A DNA stretch of 64,000 nucleotides. Origin: Phaeodactylibacter xiamenensis (lineage in GTDB: Bacteria; Bacteroidota; Bacteroidia; Chitinophagales; Saprospiraceae). A program made the position numbers and the translations under genes. The notes under the pieces are model-generated. The model was not told the origin of the DNA. It saw nothing but the letters and a program-made list of their open reading frames with translations, and made no database searches. Position 1 is the first letter of the stretch; each line of letters starts with the position of its first letter. This document shows positions 23,111 through 32,264 of the stretch, in pieces. The DNA is taken from positions 62,001 through 126,000 of the forward strand of contig NZ_JPOS01000082.1 in the NCBI RefSeq assembly GCF_000759025.1. The letters run 5' to 3'.

Positions 23111-24706
23111 TTATCTGAAAATCAGTTTTTGGAAGGAAACCCCATCTTTTAGCCTAAGTTTAAGATAATAAGTACCTGCCGGCAGTGCCTTTCTGTAAAT
23201 CGTGTGCTGATAGTTGTTTACATCGAAATAGGCTTGTACCATTTGACCGTTGGCATTGTACAATTCCATTGTTTTTATGGTGTGCTCCGGAGCAACACTG
23301 ATCAACACTTCAGAAGTTGCAGGATTTGGAGCAGCGAGTACACCGATTTCTGAAGGCTTGATGTGATTAGTGCTTACTTCGAGGCACGGAGATAATTCCA
23401 ATGCTACACAGGCTCTGGGGCCAGCATAGGCCATAATGGTGTCCCAGTAAGTCCGGGCAACTTCAGGCATCGGGGGTTCCATAGCATTCGGGTTGTCTTC
23501 TGCATAGAAATCCCACTGGGCAGACTCCTGAGGGTCAGAGGAAGGGAACGGGAATAATCCGTTCAAACCATCGTTTCGGCTATTGGCTACAGCTGAAAAG
23601 TCTTCTACATTAGGTCCATTGACGTTGTCGAAAATATCGTTGTTACCTAACTCATTCATTCTTGCCTGAATGTCATAAGAACCAGAAACTTCAACTACGG
23701 CAAAGTCGTCAGATGGATCGTCGGGGTCACCCGTTCCTGGCACTCTTAGAACTCCGGTTTCGTATGGAGCAAATGGATCGGTAGGAACATGGAAGGATAT
23801 CCATGGCGGTGTGTTTTCATCTATCCAGCTAATATCACCCAGTGCACCTCCATTATTGACTGCAACGCTAATGTCAGAAGGGATAGGGTCTCCGTTTGCG
23901 TAGGTTACATGGTTTGGAATGCACAATGTGTCTCCGGCAGGCAGAACAGGGTAGCCCGGTGGTACTAATCCTAAAGAGGTACCATCAATATTGCCATTGA
24001 CGGCTTCAATAACCATAGGTACAGTAGGGCTTGGGCCGGGGCCATCAAGGTCAATCAGGAATTTCGGGATAACGATTTCCATATATTCGTCGATAGTAGC
24101 TGTTGCTGCGACAATATATCCGCCTGTACCGACGCCCCAGAGTCCAATTTTATCCGGATCGATTTGATAAGGATTTACATTGCCCTGGTCATCACCGTCT
24201 ACTGCTAATTTTCTCATAAAACGGACAGCAGTACGGGCATCCTGAACCCCACGGTAAGCGGCGTTAATCAGGAAAAACTTACGGAAGTCCTGAGAAGGAT
24301 CGATTGGGTTCCAACCCTTACGGTAATCTACAGCGGCAGCGATGTAACCCCGGGAAGCAAGCCGGTTGCACAGTTCAACAACAGTTGAATCGGTCTTCGT
24401 TCCTCCGGTAAGGTTATTGGCAGGGAAAGGAAGGAAGTTGCCGGTGTGAAACACAAGCATTACCGGGCGGTCACCTGGTGCATCAACAGGCTGATAAATG
24501 TCCATCACCAGCGGGCGCGCAATCGCTTCCGTTGTTTGCTGGGCAATTACAGGCATGATGGTAGCATTAACGCCATATACAATATTGGAGGTCACCTCCA
24601 CATCGAACTGCGCGTCAAGGTACAGGGTTTCGTCCTGTGCCTGAAGGCTTACCGAGGCTAAAACCAAGGCAAGCAAGAAAAACAGCGAGTTAATCTTTTT
24701 TTTCAT
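23111..24706 (-). CDS. Secreted alpha/beta-hydrolase-like protein with type IX sorting domain
   Basis: A 531-residue protein: signal peptide (MKKKINSLFFLLALVLASVS...), a hydrolase fold with LVFHTGNFLPFP, NRLASRGYIAAAVDYRKGW and YRGVQDARTAVRFMRKLAVD, and a C-terminal type IX secretion domain of about 80 residues (APNPATSEVLISV, LYNANGQMV, ALPAGTYYLKLRLKDG, QKLIFR). The nucleophile elbow, usually G-x-S-x-G, reads GVGTG at 191-195, so the serine is replaced by Gly193; catalytic activity is doubtful. About 200 residues of acidic, Pro/Asp-rich insert interrupt the fold. It follows a TonB receptor gene by about 50 bases. An ATG five codons upstream (24721) is an alternative start. Confidence 0.82.
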   Translation of the reverse strand: MKKKINSLFFLLALVLASVSLQAQDETLYLDAQFDVEVTSNIVYGVNATIMPVIAQQTTEAIARPLVMDIYQPVDAPGDRPVMLVFHTGNFLPFPANNLTGGTKTDSTVVELCNRLASRGYIAAAVDYRKGWNPIDPSQDFRKFFLINAAYRGVQDARTAVRFMRKLAVDGDDQGNVNPYQIDPDKIGLWGVGTGGYIVAATATIDEYMEIVIPKFLIDLDGPGPSPTVPMVIEAVNGNIDGTSLGLVPPGYPVLPAGDTLCIPNHVTYANGDPIPSDISVAVNNGGALGDISWIDENTPPWISFHVPTDPFAPYETGVLRVPGTGDPDDPSDDFAVVEVSGSYDIQARMNELGNNDIFDNVNGPNVEDFSAVANSRNDGLNGLFPFPSSDPQESAQWDFYAEDNPNAMEPPMPEVARTYWDTIMAYAGPRACVALELSPCLEVSTNHIKPSEIGVLAAPNPATSEVLISVAPEHTIKTMELYNANGQMVQAYFDVNNYQHTIYRKALPAGTYYLKLRLKDGVSFQKLIFR

Positions 24707-24771
24707 AGTCAAAGATTTCATGTTTGGTTATTGCAAAATTATCTTTATTAATAAGTTGTCCTTTTTTCTTG

Positions 24772-27600
24772 CTATTTCGTGTTTTTCCACTCATAAAGCA
24801 AGGAGATGTATGCCAGGCGCCCGACTCGCGGACCACCATAGGTTTGGAATACTGCATTATTAAGAATATTGGAAGCACCAATCTTCAAAGTGGTATTCAG
24901 GTCATTGAAATTATAGTTGACCTGACCGTCCAGTAATCCGTAAGAAGGGACGAACCCGGTAAACTGTGGGGAACCTTCAAAAAGGAAGCCCTCTACCCAT
25001 TTGTAGTTGATGTTAAAGCCCCAGTTTTTGATTTTCCCCATTCGGATATTCCTCCCTGATAACCCAATATTGTACTTGTGCTCCGGCGTATTGAAGGCTG
25101 GAATGATAGGGTCATCAGAGGCTGAGACAATAGCATTGTAGGAATAATTTCCATTTAGCGAAAAGTAATCCGCGAAATAATAATTCAACCCTACTGAGAA
25201 CCCTTGGGTAGTTACCGTTTCCTGGGCATTTGAGGCAAACCTGAATACCTGTACATCGCTGGGGACAAAGTCCGATGGGGAGTCAAATTGTGCATCAATT
25301 GCGATATTGAAACCAATGAAGTCCGTGTAAATATTGTAATAATAGCCTGCGTCAAGGAATAAATTGTTCCAAAGCGTGGCTCTATAACCGCCTTCAAGCG
25401 TCCGGACACGCTCGGGTCGGATAGGGTCTACGTCATAGTATTCGAGGAGGCTTCTTTGCAGGAAGTTGGAAAGGTAATCCTGAAAGGACTCAAGTGTAAT
25501 CACACTGTCTGCGCCATTGAGGTTGCCAGCGAGTATAGCCGGGCCTACATTCAACGAAAGGAATTGGTCGGTCAGTGTTGGATTCCGCACACCTGAAGAG
25601 AAGCTCACTCTGAGGTAATGATTAGGGCGAGGTTTCCAAACAACTGATGCAGCCGGAGAAAAGACATAGTCGAAGTTTTCATTTTTATCTACCCGGAAGG
25701 TAGCATTTGTCCGCCATCTCCCATCGTCCATTGTCTTATTTATACCAGCATAGGCACCATATTCATAATTGGTAATTCTGATGTCCGCAGAATCATAGAA
25801 GATCGTACCACGTGAATTTGGCGTGTACAACCGGCCGTTCCCACCCACGATTATCTCTGCAAAATCCGTATCAAAGCGTTTCTCGGCATGCAGGTGATAG
25901 AGGGCCGACCTGTCAAAAAAACGGGTACCGCCTTCTTCATTGTTGTACCTTGACCGGATGTCATTAAAGGCTTCATTGAATTCCGGGCTGCCAGGCACAA
26001 ATCTGCCGGGGCGGTTGTTTGCAGGGTCTGGAGCATTGGCAAAATCCTGGGCCATCGCATGAGCCTCATTCATGAACTCCTGGTTGTCCTGAAGCCACTG
26101 TTGAGCTTCCTGAGAATCAAAAATCACCTCTACCTGTCCTGTTTCCGGATCAAATATGATTTGCTCATCGGGGTATCCCATTTCCACCATTTGAGCGGCT
26201 ATCCGGTTGTCTTCCCACCACTTTTTATAGTTGTTGTAATAGGCTCCATCCCGGACGGCCCGGTCCTGTAGCCTTAATGCTGTAAAGTAGGGGTCATAGC
26301 TGTCTCCTGCATCCTGCCGGGACATATATGCACGGATGAAGAAGTTATCTCTCTTTCGGAATTCCACCCTCGGTTGAAAAAATTGAATATTGCGCAGGCT
26401 AAACCTATTGTCCCCCTGGTAAACGGTTGTCCCCCATCCATAGCTCATTCCAAGTACGAGCTCAGGTGATTCCTCCTGTAGCTTAGGATTGGTACGGATA
26501 TACACAGAGCCAAGCGCCTTGAAGTTACGTGTATCATAATCCACTACATCTTCTTCCCGATAGCCGGGCCTATGAACGGTCAATAATCCTGCGGATTCAT
26601 TAAAAGAATTGGTCGTGTTTTGAGTAAAATCACCAAAGAGGTCATATTCATCTCCGTAAGTATTCACCGCATCCCATCCCCCGGGGTTGCCGGTAGGTGT
26701 AGGGGTTCCATCTACAGCTTGGTCGTTATCAGCTACCCAATCATCTGCTTGTAGGTATGATAATGTGAACTTGTAAGCAATATTTTCATTGCCATCCTTG
26801 TCTTTGAAGCTATCTGCCCATCGTACCTCAGTGTTAAGCAGGTTGCGCTCTCCTCCTTTCACTACAGCTGAAAGCCCTTCTGTGTAGAATGGGTTCTTTG
26901 TTTCCATAGAAATTACTCCGTTGAAGGCATTAGGACCGTAAAAAGAAGAGCTGGCACCCTGAATAATATCGACCTTGCGAACATCAAGTTCCGGTGCACC
27001 AAGAAAATTGCCCAGGGAGAAGTTCAGCCCCGGTGCCTGGTTGTCCACACCATCAATAATTTGCAGAGACCTCACCGGGCTCGTACTGTTAAAACCTCTT
27101 GTATTGATTACCTTAAAGCCTAAACTGGCAGCGGTCAGGTCAACCCCTTTTAAGTTACCGAGCCCATCGTAGAAGCTCGTAGCAGCCGTCTCCTTAATCG
27201 CCAGCACATCCATAGACTCCACCGTTAGCGGGGAAGATTTTTGCTTGTCAGAAATACGTTGCCCCCTAACTTCCACTACATCTGTAGTGATTACGGACTC
27301 GCCCAGGAAGATGTCCAGCTCCTCATCAGAAGCCACATCCACTATTTTAGGCTCATACCCGACATAGGATACACTAAGCTTTACCGGCAGGCTATTCTGG
27401 GTCTTCAGTGCGAAAGCACCGTCAAAATCGGTCACGGTACCTTCAGTGGTCCCATCTATCACCACACTTGCCCCGATTAAGGGCTCTTTGGTGTTTTCGT
27501 CAAATACTTTTCCACTGAGGGTGACCTGCGCATGGGAAGCATTGAAAAACAGTAGACTAAGAACAAAATTTAGAAACCAACCTATGCGTACAAATTTCAT
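24772..27600 (-). CDS. TonB-dependent receptor
   Basis: A 942-residue outer-membrane transporter. After the signal peptide (to about ASHA) comes a carboxypeptidase-like regulatory domain (VTLSGKVFDENTKEPLIGASVVIDGT ... YVGYEPKIVDV), then the plug (SFYDGLGNLKGVDLTAASLGFKVINTRGFNSTSPVRSLQIIDGVDNQAPGLN) and a large barrel ending in YISLLYEWK. This is the SusC-like domain order but no SusD partner lies beside it; instead the downstream gene is the type IX secreted hydrolase-like protein. Ligand unknown. The ATG at 27600 starts the signal peptide; another is three codons upstream. Confidence 0.92.
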   Translation of the reverse strand: MKFVRIGWFLNFVLSLLFFNASHAQVTLSGKVFDENTKEPLIGASVVIDGTTEGTVTDFDGAFALKTQNSLPVKLSVSYVGYEPKIVDVASDEELDIFLGESVITTDVVEVRGQRISDKQKSSPLTVESMDVLAIKETAATSFYDGLGNLKGVDLTAASLGFKVINTRGFNSTSPVRSLQIIDGVDNQAPGLNFSLGNFLGAPELDVRKVDIIQGASSSFYGPNAFNGVISMETKNPFYTEGLSAVVKGGERNLLNTEVRWADSFKDKDGNENIAYKFTLSYLQADDWVADNDQAVDGTPTPTGNPGGWDAVNTYGDEYDLFGDFTQNTTNSFNESAGLLTVHRPGYREEDVVDYDTRNFKALGSVYIRTNPKLQEESPELVLGMSYGWGTTVYQGDNRFSLRNIQFFQPRVEFRKRDNFFIRAYMSRQDAGDSYDPYFTALRLQDRAVRDGAYYNNYKKWWEDNRIAAQMVEMGYPDEQIIFDPETGQVEVIFDSQEAQQWLQDNQEFMNEAHAMAQDFANAPDPANNRPGRFVPGSPEFNEAFNDIRSRYNNEEGGTRFFDRSALYHLHAEKRFDTDFAEIIVGGNGRLYTPNSRGTIFYDSADIRITNYEYGAYAGINKTMDDGRWRTNATFRVDKNENFDYVFSPAASVVWKPRPNHYLRVSFSSGVRNPTLTDQFLSLNVGPAILAGNLNGADSVITLESFQDYLSNFLQRSLLEYYDVDPIRPERVRTLEGGYRATLWNNLFLDAGYYYNIYTDFIGFNIAIDAQFDSPSDFVPSDVQVFRFASNAQETVTTQGFSVGLNYYFADYFSLNGNYSYNAIVSASDDPIIPAFNTPEHKYNIGLSGRNIRMGKIKNWGFNINYKWVEGFLFEGSPQFTGFVPSYGLLDGQVNYNFNDLNTTLKIGASNILNNAVFQTYGGPRVGRLAYISLLYEWKNTK

Positions 27601-27791
27601 GTCATCCACCTGTCTGGTTTGGAAAAATTATTCGGCTTTCGGCTGCCAAAATAGGGAATTTTCAATACAATTAACCCAGCCTTAACACAATAAATTTAGG
27701 GTATGGCAAATAATGACATTCCTGTTTTGGGTAAGGAGTTGATAATCAGCTGGCATTAGTATAAAAAGATTTAGCGAATTTTCGCTGAATA

Positions 27792-28529
27792 TTAGATCAT
27801 GTCTGCCCCGATTGACAAAGCAACCCCCAGAATGATTACGCCGAGCTTCCGCCAGGAGACCCGGTGCTGATGGGTGTCATCTGCTTCAAACAAAATTGTT
27901 GTGCTAATATGGAGAAAGGAGCCAATCACGAAGCCCAGCAGATTAGCGATTTGCGCGCCCGAAAGGTTAAAGGTGCCGGCAGCAAGGGCTCCGAGTGGGG
28001 ACATCAGTGCGAAAATGACCAGGCACGTCCACGCGATCCTCTTGTTAAAGCCGGAGCGGATGAGCAGTGCGACCAGCGCAAAGGCGGCCGGGAGTTTGTG
28101 CAGGATGATCCCGATGAGCAATTGCTGCCCGCCCTCCTCATGCTGATGGTGGTGGGCGTGGAAGTCTTCAAAATAGCCTAGTGGCATGCCTTCCAGAAAA
28201 GCGTGAAGGGAGAGGCCAGCCATGACCTGTATCGCAAAACTGGCGGGCTCGTGCTGATGGGCGTGCACATGCCCGTGCTCTATGCCCCGGCTGAATTGCT
28301 CAAGGATCAGTTGGGTGAAAAAACCGGCCAGTACCCAAAAACCGGCATTGTGCCCGCCTTGTTCAAACACGCCGGGCATCAGGTGGAGCACTGTAATACC
28401 CATGATGTAAGCGCCGCTGAAAGACAGGGTGAGCTTCAGCCATTGGTCATTAAAGGTGCTGTACCGGAAGCTTAGCCAGCCTCCGGCAATAACAGTCAAA
28501 AATAAGGCAATGTATTCCGGTAGGCTCAT
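27792..28529 (-). CDS. ZIP family divalent metal transporter
   Basis: A 245-residue membrane protein with about eight helices. Helix 2 has SFSGAYIMGITVLHLMPGVFEQ, and the metal-site helices IV and V are seen as GLSLHAFLEGMPLGYF and LLIGIILHKLPAAFALVALL, the HxxxE and HKxP motifs of ZIP proteins. Two His-rich cytoplasmic or periplasmic loops (HGHVHAHQHE and HAHHHQHEE) point to zinc or iron. The start overlaps the PAP2 stop in ATGA (28526-28529). Last gene of a three-gene operon. Confidence 0.92.
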   Translation of the reverse strand: MSLPEYIALFLTVIAGGWLSFRYSTFNDQWLKLTLSFSGAYIMGITVLHLMPGVFEQGGHNAGFWVLAGFFTQLILEQFSRGIEHGHVHAHQHEPASFAIQVMAGLSLHAFLEGMPLGYFEDFHAHHHQHEEGGQQLLIGIILHKLPAAFALVALLIRSGFNKRIAWTCLVIFALMSPLGALAAGTFNLSGAQIANLLGFVIGSFLHISTTILFEADDTHQHRVSWRKLGVIILGVALSIGADMI

Positions 28530-29116
28530 ATAGTTGCATTTTGAAGGTTTAGCGCAGGGCGGGCATTGAAAGCTTTGCTCAGCCCCCAGCCAATAAGGCT
28601 TCCGATGCAACCGCCAACCACAACATCAAGCGGATAGTGTACACCTACATAGACTTGCCCATAGGCGATGCTGATCGCCCAGAGTATGATCGGCCATCGG
28701 ATCCATTTATAGATACCGCCGAGGGTAAGCGCAATAAACCAGGCGATAGCCAGATGATTGGTGGCGTGTGAGGAGGTGAAACTGTACCCTCCACCGCAGC
28801 CACCTCGCTGTTCCACTTTAAAGGGCAACTCTGTATTGTTGCAGGGACGTAGGCGCTCAAAGGTGGGTTTCATTACCTTACTGCTCACCGTATCCGCCAC
28901 GCCAACCGTTAGCACCACGCCCAGGATAAAAGATAGCCCTCTCAGCCGGAAGCGGTAAATAGCGAAACCGGCCAGAACGACGTATAGCGGAATCCAGGTT
29001 TTCTTGTCCCGCCACCAGGGCATCACTTCATCCAGCACCGGATGGGTCCACACACCATTCAGCAGGTGGAAGAGGGATTCATCCCAATGTAGCAGGTTGG
29101 ATAGTAGAAGTTCCAT
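28526..29116 (-). CDS. PAP2-family membrane phosphatase
   Basis: A 196-residue integral membrane phosphatase of the PAP2 superfamily. The K-x6-RP motif is Lys83 to Pro91 in KPTFERLRP, motif 2 is FTSSHATNH with the catalytic His, and motif 3 is GQVYVGVHYPLDV, where the usual Arg is Gln as in many Bacteroidota members. Substrates in the family include undecaprenyl pyrophosphate, phosphatidic acid and lipid A phosphates. It starts three bases after the methyltransferase stop. Confidence 0.9.
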   Translation of the reverse strand: MELLLSNLLHWDESLFHLLNGVWTHPVLDEVMPWWRDKKTWIPLYVVLAGFAIYRFRLRGLSFILGVVLTVGVADTVSSKVMKPTFERLRPCNNTELPFKVEQRGGCGGGYSFTSSHATNHLAIAWFIALTLGGIYKWIRWPIILWAISIAYGQVYVGVHYPLDVVVGGCIGSLIGWGLSKAFNARPALNLQNATI

Positions 29117-29119
29117 AGT

Positions 29120-29860
29120 TTAGGGATTGATGAGGTTGGCGACCAGAATCAGCCGGGGGCTTTCTATCCAGTTGTAGGGGTGCAGTTGGTAGTCGCCATA
29201 GGTACGCAGGATGTTGAGCCCGGCCAGTTCAAACAGCCGTTCAAAATCAGCCAGTTCAAACAAACGGACGCGCTCTTCAAAGAAATAGTTCCTGTGCCCA
29301 TCGGCAAACCGTATGGTCTTCACCACGTGCTGGTCTTCCTGTCGTTTGTGCAGGTCAAAGGTGATGCCGTTGATTTCCCGGTGCTCAGGGCCGGTCAGGC
29401 GTTGCCGGACGTAGTGGGCATTAAAAAAGTCGAGCACAAAGGTGCCCTTCGGCTTTAAACTGCGCGCTACATTTTGCAGGGTCTGCAGGTCTTCTGCCTC
29501 CTCTTCAAAGTAACCAAAGCTGGTGAAAAAGTTGAAAATATAATCAAAAGCCGCTTCCCGGAAGGGCTCCCGCATATCATGCGTAAAAAAGTGGAGATGG
29601 TCGTGCTCGAACTGACGGGCAAACTCGATGCTTTGCTCAGAGAGGTCCAGGCCCGTTACATCGTACCCCTTACCGGCCAGGTGACGGGAATAGCGACCCT
29701 TGCCGCAAGCCAGGTCAAGCATTTGGCTACCGGACGGCGACTGGAGCGTTTCAAGGAGATGGTCAATAAAGCCTTCTGCTTCGGACTCATCCCGATCCTT
29801 ATATAGGATGTGGTAGTAGGGTGAATCAAACCACTCTGCAAACCATTCTTCCTTGACCAT
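29120..29860 (-). CDS. Class I SAM-dependent methyltransferase
   Basis: A 246-residue methyltransferase. Motif I is MLDLACGKGRYSRHLAGKGYDVTGLDLS, motif II FDYIFNFFTSFGYF and the later KGTFVLDFFNAHYV, with a C-terminal beta-sheet part (FFEERVRLFELADFERLFELAGLNI). It heads a tight operon with a PAP2 phosphatase and a ZIP transporter, which does not reveal the substrate. Confidence 0.88.
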   Translation of the reverse strand: MVKEEWFAEWFDSPYYHILYKDRDESEAEGFIDHLLETLQSPSGSQMLDLACGKGRYSRHLAGKGYDVTGLDLSEQSIEFARQFEHDHLHFFTHDMREPFREAAFDYIFNFFTSFGYFEEEAEDLQTLQNVARSLKPKGTFVLDFFNAHYVRQRLTGPEHREINGITFDLHKRQEDQHVVKTIRFADGHRNYFFEERVRLFELADFERLFELAGLNILRTYGDYQLHPYNWIESPRLILVANLINP

Positions 29861-29939
29861 TTTACCTAAATTAAGTTATCGGGCGCAAAGATAGCCTTCC
29901 TGAAGGGTTTTGCAACGAAGTTGCAAGATATTTGCGGGG

Positions 29940-30779
29940 TCAGAAAGCCCATATTACGCCTAAAGTATTGCCTTGCAGCCCAAAACCAGCCTGTACTTTC
30001 ATCCGGTTTTGGAGCTTTCTATGGAGTTCCGGAATCAGGATGCCAATTCCTGCTCCAATCAAACCACCGGCAAGGACATCAGATGGGAAATGCTTTAGCG
30101 CACGTACCCGAAGCCAGGCAACAGTTGCCGTGGGCAGACTGGCTGCACCAAAAAGAAGCCACCGGCGGCTGCCCCATTCCGGATGATAATCATGTAGCAT
30201 CTTAGCCAAAAAGAAACCTCCCATAGCGGTGGTAGCGACATGGCCCGAATAGAAGGAATTGCGCATGTTGCCCGATTGGCGTTCCTCAAGCGGGACCTCC
30301 TCGTAGAAGACCAGTGGGCGGTACCGGTCTACAAATGTGGGGTCGAGCGGGCTGTAGGTGTAAAGGTTGGATGTCAGTGCAACGGTTTCAAGGTACAACA
30401 GTGCTACATCAAGGTAGTCTTTTTTGACCTTTCCGTCCAGCAATAAAAGAAAGGGCACGCTCGCTGTTCCGTACATTAATGTATCAGAGACCCGGTGAGC
30501 CTGTTCTCGTTTGCCGGGATCCTGCTTCAGGCCCGATCGGTTCAATCGGCTAATGCTGTTTGTCATTAGTTGATTGAACCGATCGGGCTTGGTTAGACGG
30601 GGTTTGTCTTTTACTATTGACAGGCCTTCGAAATTGGTATACGCACCTACCAAAGCAACTCCGCCACTTGCCCACCGATTCACGTGGTATACACCGAGGC
30701 TGTCCCCAGGGTTATGTTGAGCGGAAGTGTTTGAAAACGGAAGGGTTGCACACAGCAGTAAAAGCCAGATCAGCTTCAT
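29940..30779 (-). CDS. PAP2-family phosphatase with signal peptide
   Basis: A 279-residue exported PAP2 protein. The signal peptide ends near NTSAQ. Catalytic motifs: RYRPLVFYEE (motif 1), NSFYSGHVATTAMGGFF with the motif 2 His, and RVRALKHFPSDVLAGGLIGAG, the R-x5-H-x3-D motif 3. The segment around residues 65-90 is encoded by a long inverted repeat (30527-30592) described separately. The start at 30779 gives the better signal peptide; ATG at 30785 is the alternative. Confidence 0.85.
   Translation of the reverse strand: MKLIWLLLLCATLPFSNTSAQHNPGDSLGVYHVNRWASGGVALVGAYTNFEGLSIVKDKPRLTKPDRFNQLMTNSISRLNRSGLKQDPGKREQAHRVSDTLMYGTASVPFLLLLDGKVKKDYLDVALLYLETVALTSNLYTYSPLDPTFVDRYRPLVFYEEVPLEERQSGNMRNSFYSGHVATTAMGGFFLAKMLHDYHPEWGSRRWLLFGAASLPTATVAWLRVRALKHFPSDVLAGGLIGAGIGILIPELHRKLQNRMKVQAGFGLQGNTLGVIWAF
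30527..30592. repeat. Long near-perfect inverted repeat inside a coding region
   Basis: GCCCGATCGGTTCAATC (30531-30547) matches the reverse complement GATTGAACCGATCGGGC (30572-30588) without error; GG/TT then CTAATG (30550-30555) and CATTAG (30564-30569) extend it around the 8-base loop at 30556-30563. On plus-strand RNA the GG/TT positions are G-U pairs, so the stem is 25 bp. It lies fully inside the PAP2 gene. Confidence 0.9.
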
Positions 30780-30834
30780 GAACACTATTCAGTACTCTTA
30801 CCTAAAGGTCGCGAAGCCAGGATTAGTTCGCCGG

Positions 30835-32136
30835 TTAGAAGTGGGTTTCGTAGAACTGAACGACCCGCTCGTCGATAAGGATGTCCTGCATGCGCAGTGG
30901 TGTCTTCAAAACGATGCCTTCCAGGCTCCGGCAGCGGCTGAGCGCCACGTAGGTTTGCCCGTGTTCGAAGGCGCCTCTGCCCAGGTCGATAATGACTTTG
31001 TCAAACGTTTTGCCCTGCGATTTGTGGATCGTAATCGCCCATGCTAAACGCAGAGGGAGCTGGGTAAAATTGCCCAACGTCTCGGTATCGATCCGGCTGG
31101 GGTCTTTATCGCTGGGTTTGTACTTGACTACTTCCCACTCCATGGGCTCTACCTCCAGCTGCGTGGGGGTGCCATCAGCCTGCTCAATTTGCACCGTCAC
31201 AGTCTTCTTGTCCAGCTTAATCACCTTGCCGATAGTGCCGTTGACAAAGCGTTTGTCCGGATCATTTTTGATGAACATCACCTGAGCGCCCAGCTTGAGT
31301 TTCAGGGCAGGGTTAGTAGGGTAGAGGCGGGGATTGAATTGCCCGCTGATGGTGGCCACATAGGTTTTTTCTTCCAGAGGTATCCGGCTGAGTTCTCTTT
31401 GGTTGATGCGGTCTACGGTGGCGTTACGTGCGGAGAGCGTAACGTAGAAATCTTCGGGCTCAAACTGTGGCAGGTGACGGCTGTTGAGATCCTCTAGATC
31501 ATCATAATCCAGCCGGTTAAGGCGCACGGACTCGAGCAAACGGAGGAAATTGCGGTTCTCCTGCCGGTAGACTTTATTGAGTTCCATCATCTCCAGGAAA
31601 AAGGTTGAATCCTGGAAGACCTGAGCGGAGAAGAAATAGGGGGAGTCATACTCCAGCTGAAAGCGCATGGCTTCAATGTCATTCGCTATAACGGGGGGCA
31701 ACTGGAACATATCTCCAAAAAAGACTACCTGCAGCCCGCCAAAGGGAGCAGGTACCTCACGGTTGATGCGCAGAAACCAGTCGATATTATCCAGCATATC
31801 GGCCCTGACCATGGAGATTTCATCAATCACAAGCACTTCAAGACGAGTGTAGAGCCTTCGGTTGCGGCGTTTTTTCAGGTCTTGCCGGCTCAAAGGCTTA
31901 GGCGGAAAGCCAAAAAAGGAGTGGATGGTTTGACCGCCTACATTCAGAGCAGCAATACCGGTAGGCGCGAGCACGGCGGTCTTCTTACGGGTTGTATTGC
32001 GGAAAAGCTGTAGCAGGGTGGACTTGCCGGTACCAGCCCGCCCGGTAATAAAAACGTTGCGCCCCTCATTTTCAATTATATGAAGGGCCGCTTTAAAGTC
32101 GCCGCTAAGTTCCAGTGGTGCCTTTTCGAATGCCAA
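30835..32136 (-). CDS. PIF1-like helicase / AAA ATPase
   Basis: A superfamily 1 helicase of about 433 residues. Walker A is FITGRAGTGKSTLL, motif Ia VLAPTGIAALNVGG with TIHSFFGFP, Walker B VLVIDEISMVR, motif III FFGDMFQLPP, then VYRQ, and near the end WAITIHKSQGKTFDKVIIDLG and TYVALSRCRSLEGI, the PIF1/RecD2 signature. No ATG exists in the N-terminal part. TTG at 32136 was chosen because the family begins just after it; the frame is open to 32238 but that stretch includes a terminator-like hairpin. It may be co-transcribed with the nuclease upstream. Confidence 0.88.
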   Translation of the reverse strand: MAFEKAPLELSGDFKAALHIIENEGRNVFITGRAGTGKSTLLQLFRNTTRKKTAVLAPTGIAALNVGGQTIHSFFGFPPKPLSRQDLKKRRNRRLYTRLEVLVIDEISMVRADMLDNIDWFLRINREVPAPFGGLQVVFFGDMFQLPPVIANDIEAMRFQLEYDSPYFFSAQVFQDSTFFLEMMELNKVYRQENRNFLRLLESVRLNRLDYDDLEDLNSRHLPQFEPEDFYVTLSARNATVDRINQRELSRIPLEEKTYVATISGQFNPRLYPTNPALKLKLGAQVMFIKNDPDKRFVNGTIGKVIKLDKKTVTVQIEQADGTPTQLEVEPMEWEVVKYKPSDKDPSRIDTETLGNFTQLPLRLAWAITIHKSQGKTFDKVIIDLGRGAFEHGQTYVALSRCRSLEGIVLKTPLRMQDILIDERVVQFYETHF

Positions 32137-32193
32137 GTGCCTGCAATTTTTAGCCGCGCCGGACCACCGATGGATAGAGACGTAATAATCTGT

Positions 32194-32213
32194 AAGCTGA
32201 GCCCGCTCAGCTT
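32194..32213 (-). terminator. Short hairpin after the EEP gene
   Basis: AAGCTGAG and CTCAGCTT pair over 8 bp around CCCG. It lies 52 bases past the EEP stop on the minus strand and before the chosen helicase start; there is no clear T-tract, so it may be a weak terminator or a leader structure. Confidence 0.35.
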
Positions 32214-32264
32214 CGAAGGCTATGGGGAATGCCAACAAATGAGCTTACGTCTGATCGCACCAGG

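Noticed and set aside
32137-32238. N-terminal extension of the PIF1-like helicase
   Set aside because: The frame is open but has no ATG, contains a terminator-like hairpin and shows no family similarity before the TTG at 32136.
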